Source: an uncultured Prevotellaceae bacterium
Lineage (GTDB): Bacteria; Bacteroidota; Bacteroidia; Bacteroidales; Bacteroidaceae
NCBI GenBank assembly: GCA_900557555.1
Contig: USTH01000039.1
Coordinates: 1 to 13,648 of the forward strand
Direction of reading: 5' to 3'
Length of the DNA: 13,648 bases
Shown: piece by piece, positions 13,584 to 13,648 of the stretch
How positions within the stretch are numbered: position 1 is the first letter of the stretch
Layout of the letters: each line of letters starts with the position of its first letter
The notes under the pieces: generated by a model
The model's database searches: none
Told to the model about the DNA's origin: nothing
Seen by the model: only the letters and a program-made list of their open reading frames with translations
Made by a program: the position numbers and the translations under genes

Positions 13584-13648
13584 TCAGAATTTCACTTTCT
13601 TGCCGTCGATGATGTAGATCTGACCCTTCCGGAGAGAAGAAGCAGCCT
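13584..13648 (-). CDS. C-terminal end of a probable secreted or surface protein (partial)
   Basis: Only the last 20 codons before a TGA stop are in the window; the gene continues past the right edge. The readable tail is AASSLRKGQIYIIDGKKVKF. The pattern leucine, basic residue, G-Q-I-Y-I-I, glycine, then lysines resembles the final beta strands of C-terminal domains on many Bacteroidetes exported proteins, such as type IX secretion sorting or related surface modules. That assignment is tentative because the body of the protein is not visible. The strong terminator 49 bp downstream supports that this is a real gene end. Confidence 0.65.
   Translation of the reverse strand, partial: AASSLRKGQIYIIDGKKVKF

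Overview
The window looks like chromosomal DNA of a member of the Bacteroidales, most likely Prevotella or a close relative. The evidence is a set of promoters with the Bacteroidetes -7 box TAnnTTTG, four of them with a -33 element exactly 20 bp upstream. Gene starts lack Shine-Dalgarno sites. Lineage-typical genes are present: a DUF4292 lipoprotein, an EnvC-like degenerate LytM protein, a BadF-type sugar kinase, and a secreted protein whose C-terminal tail resembles Bacteroidetes cell-surface proteins. The genus is inference. No IS element, phage gene or CRISPR array is visible, and all complete genes look intact.

Layout. Minus strand, 22-2153: a secreted SUMF1-fold protein with a dockerin-like motif and its own promoter and terminator; a SpoU-family RNA 2'-O-methyltransferase; tRNA-Lys(UUU) with promoter and terminator. 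Plus strand, 2225-5397: a tight four-gene run of BadF/N-acetylglucosamine-kinase-like protein, Fur-family regulator, M20 deacylase (ArgE/DapE-like) and purine-nucleoside phosphorylase (deoD). A 417-bp convergent gap (5398-5814) holds a short array of 22-bp units rich in TTTCGGCCGAAA palindromes. Minus strand, 5815-10430: operon dut, TPR protein, DUF4292 lipoprotein, EnvC-like protein. Plus strand, 10448-11871: dGTPase, divergent from dut. Minus strand, 11943-13259: murF, preceded by an unexplained 36-bp-stem hairpin at 13340-13441, a strong terminator at 13497-13535, and the last 20 codons of a secreted protein cut by the window edge.

How the genes fit together. dut and dgt clean the nucleotide pool and are driven from back-to-back promoters. 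The rest of the dut operon (TPR, lipoprotein, EnvC-like) points to envelope and septal peptidoglycan work, with murF nearby making the peptidoglycan precursor. The plus-strand operon mixes sugar-kinase, amide-hydrolase and nucleoside-salvage enzymes with a metal-sensing type regulator. The window is mostly housekeeping. The least explained items are the hairpin upstream of murF, the 22-bp array and the Fur-containing operon. I did not find a convincing new multi-gene system.
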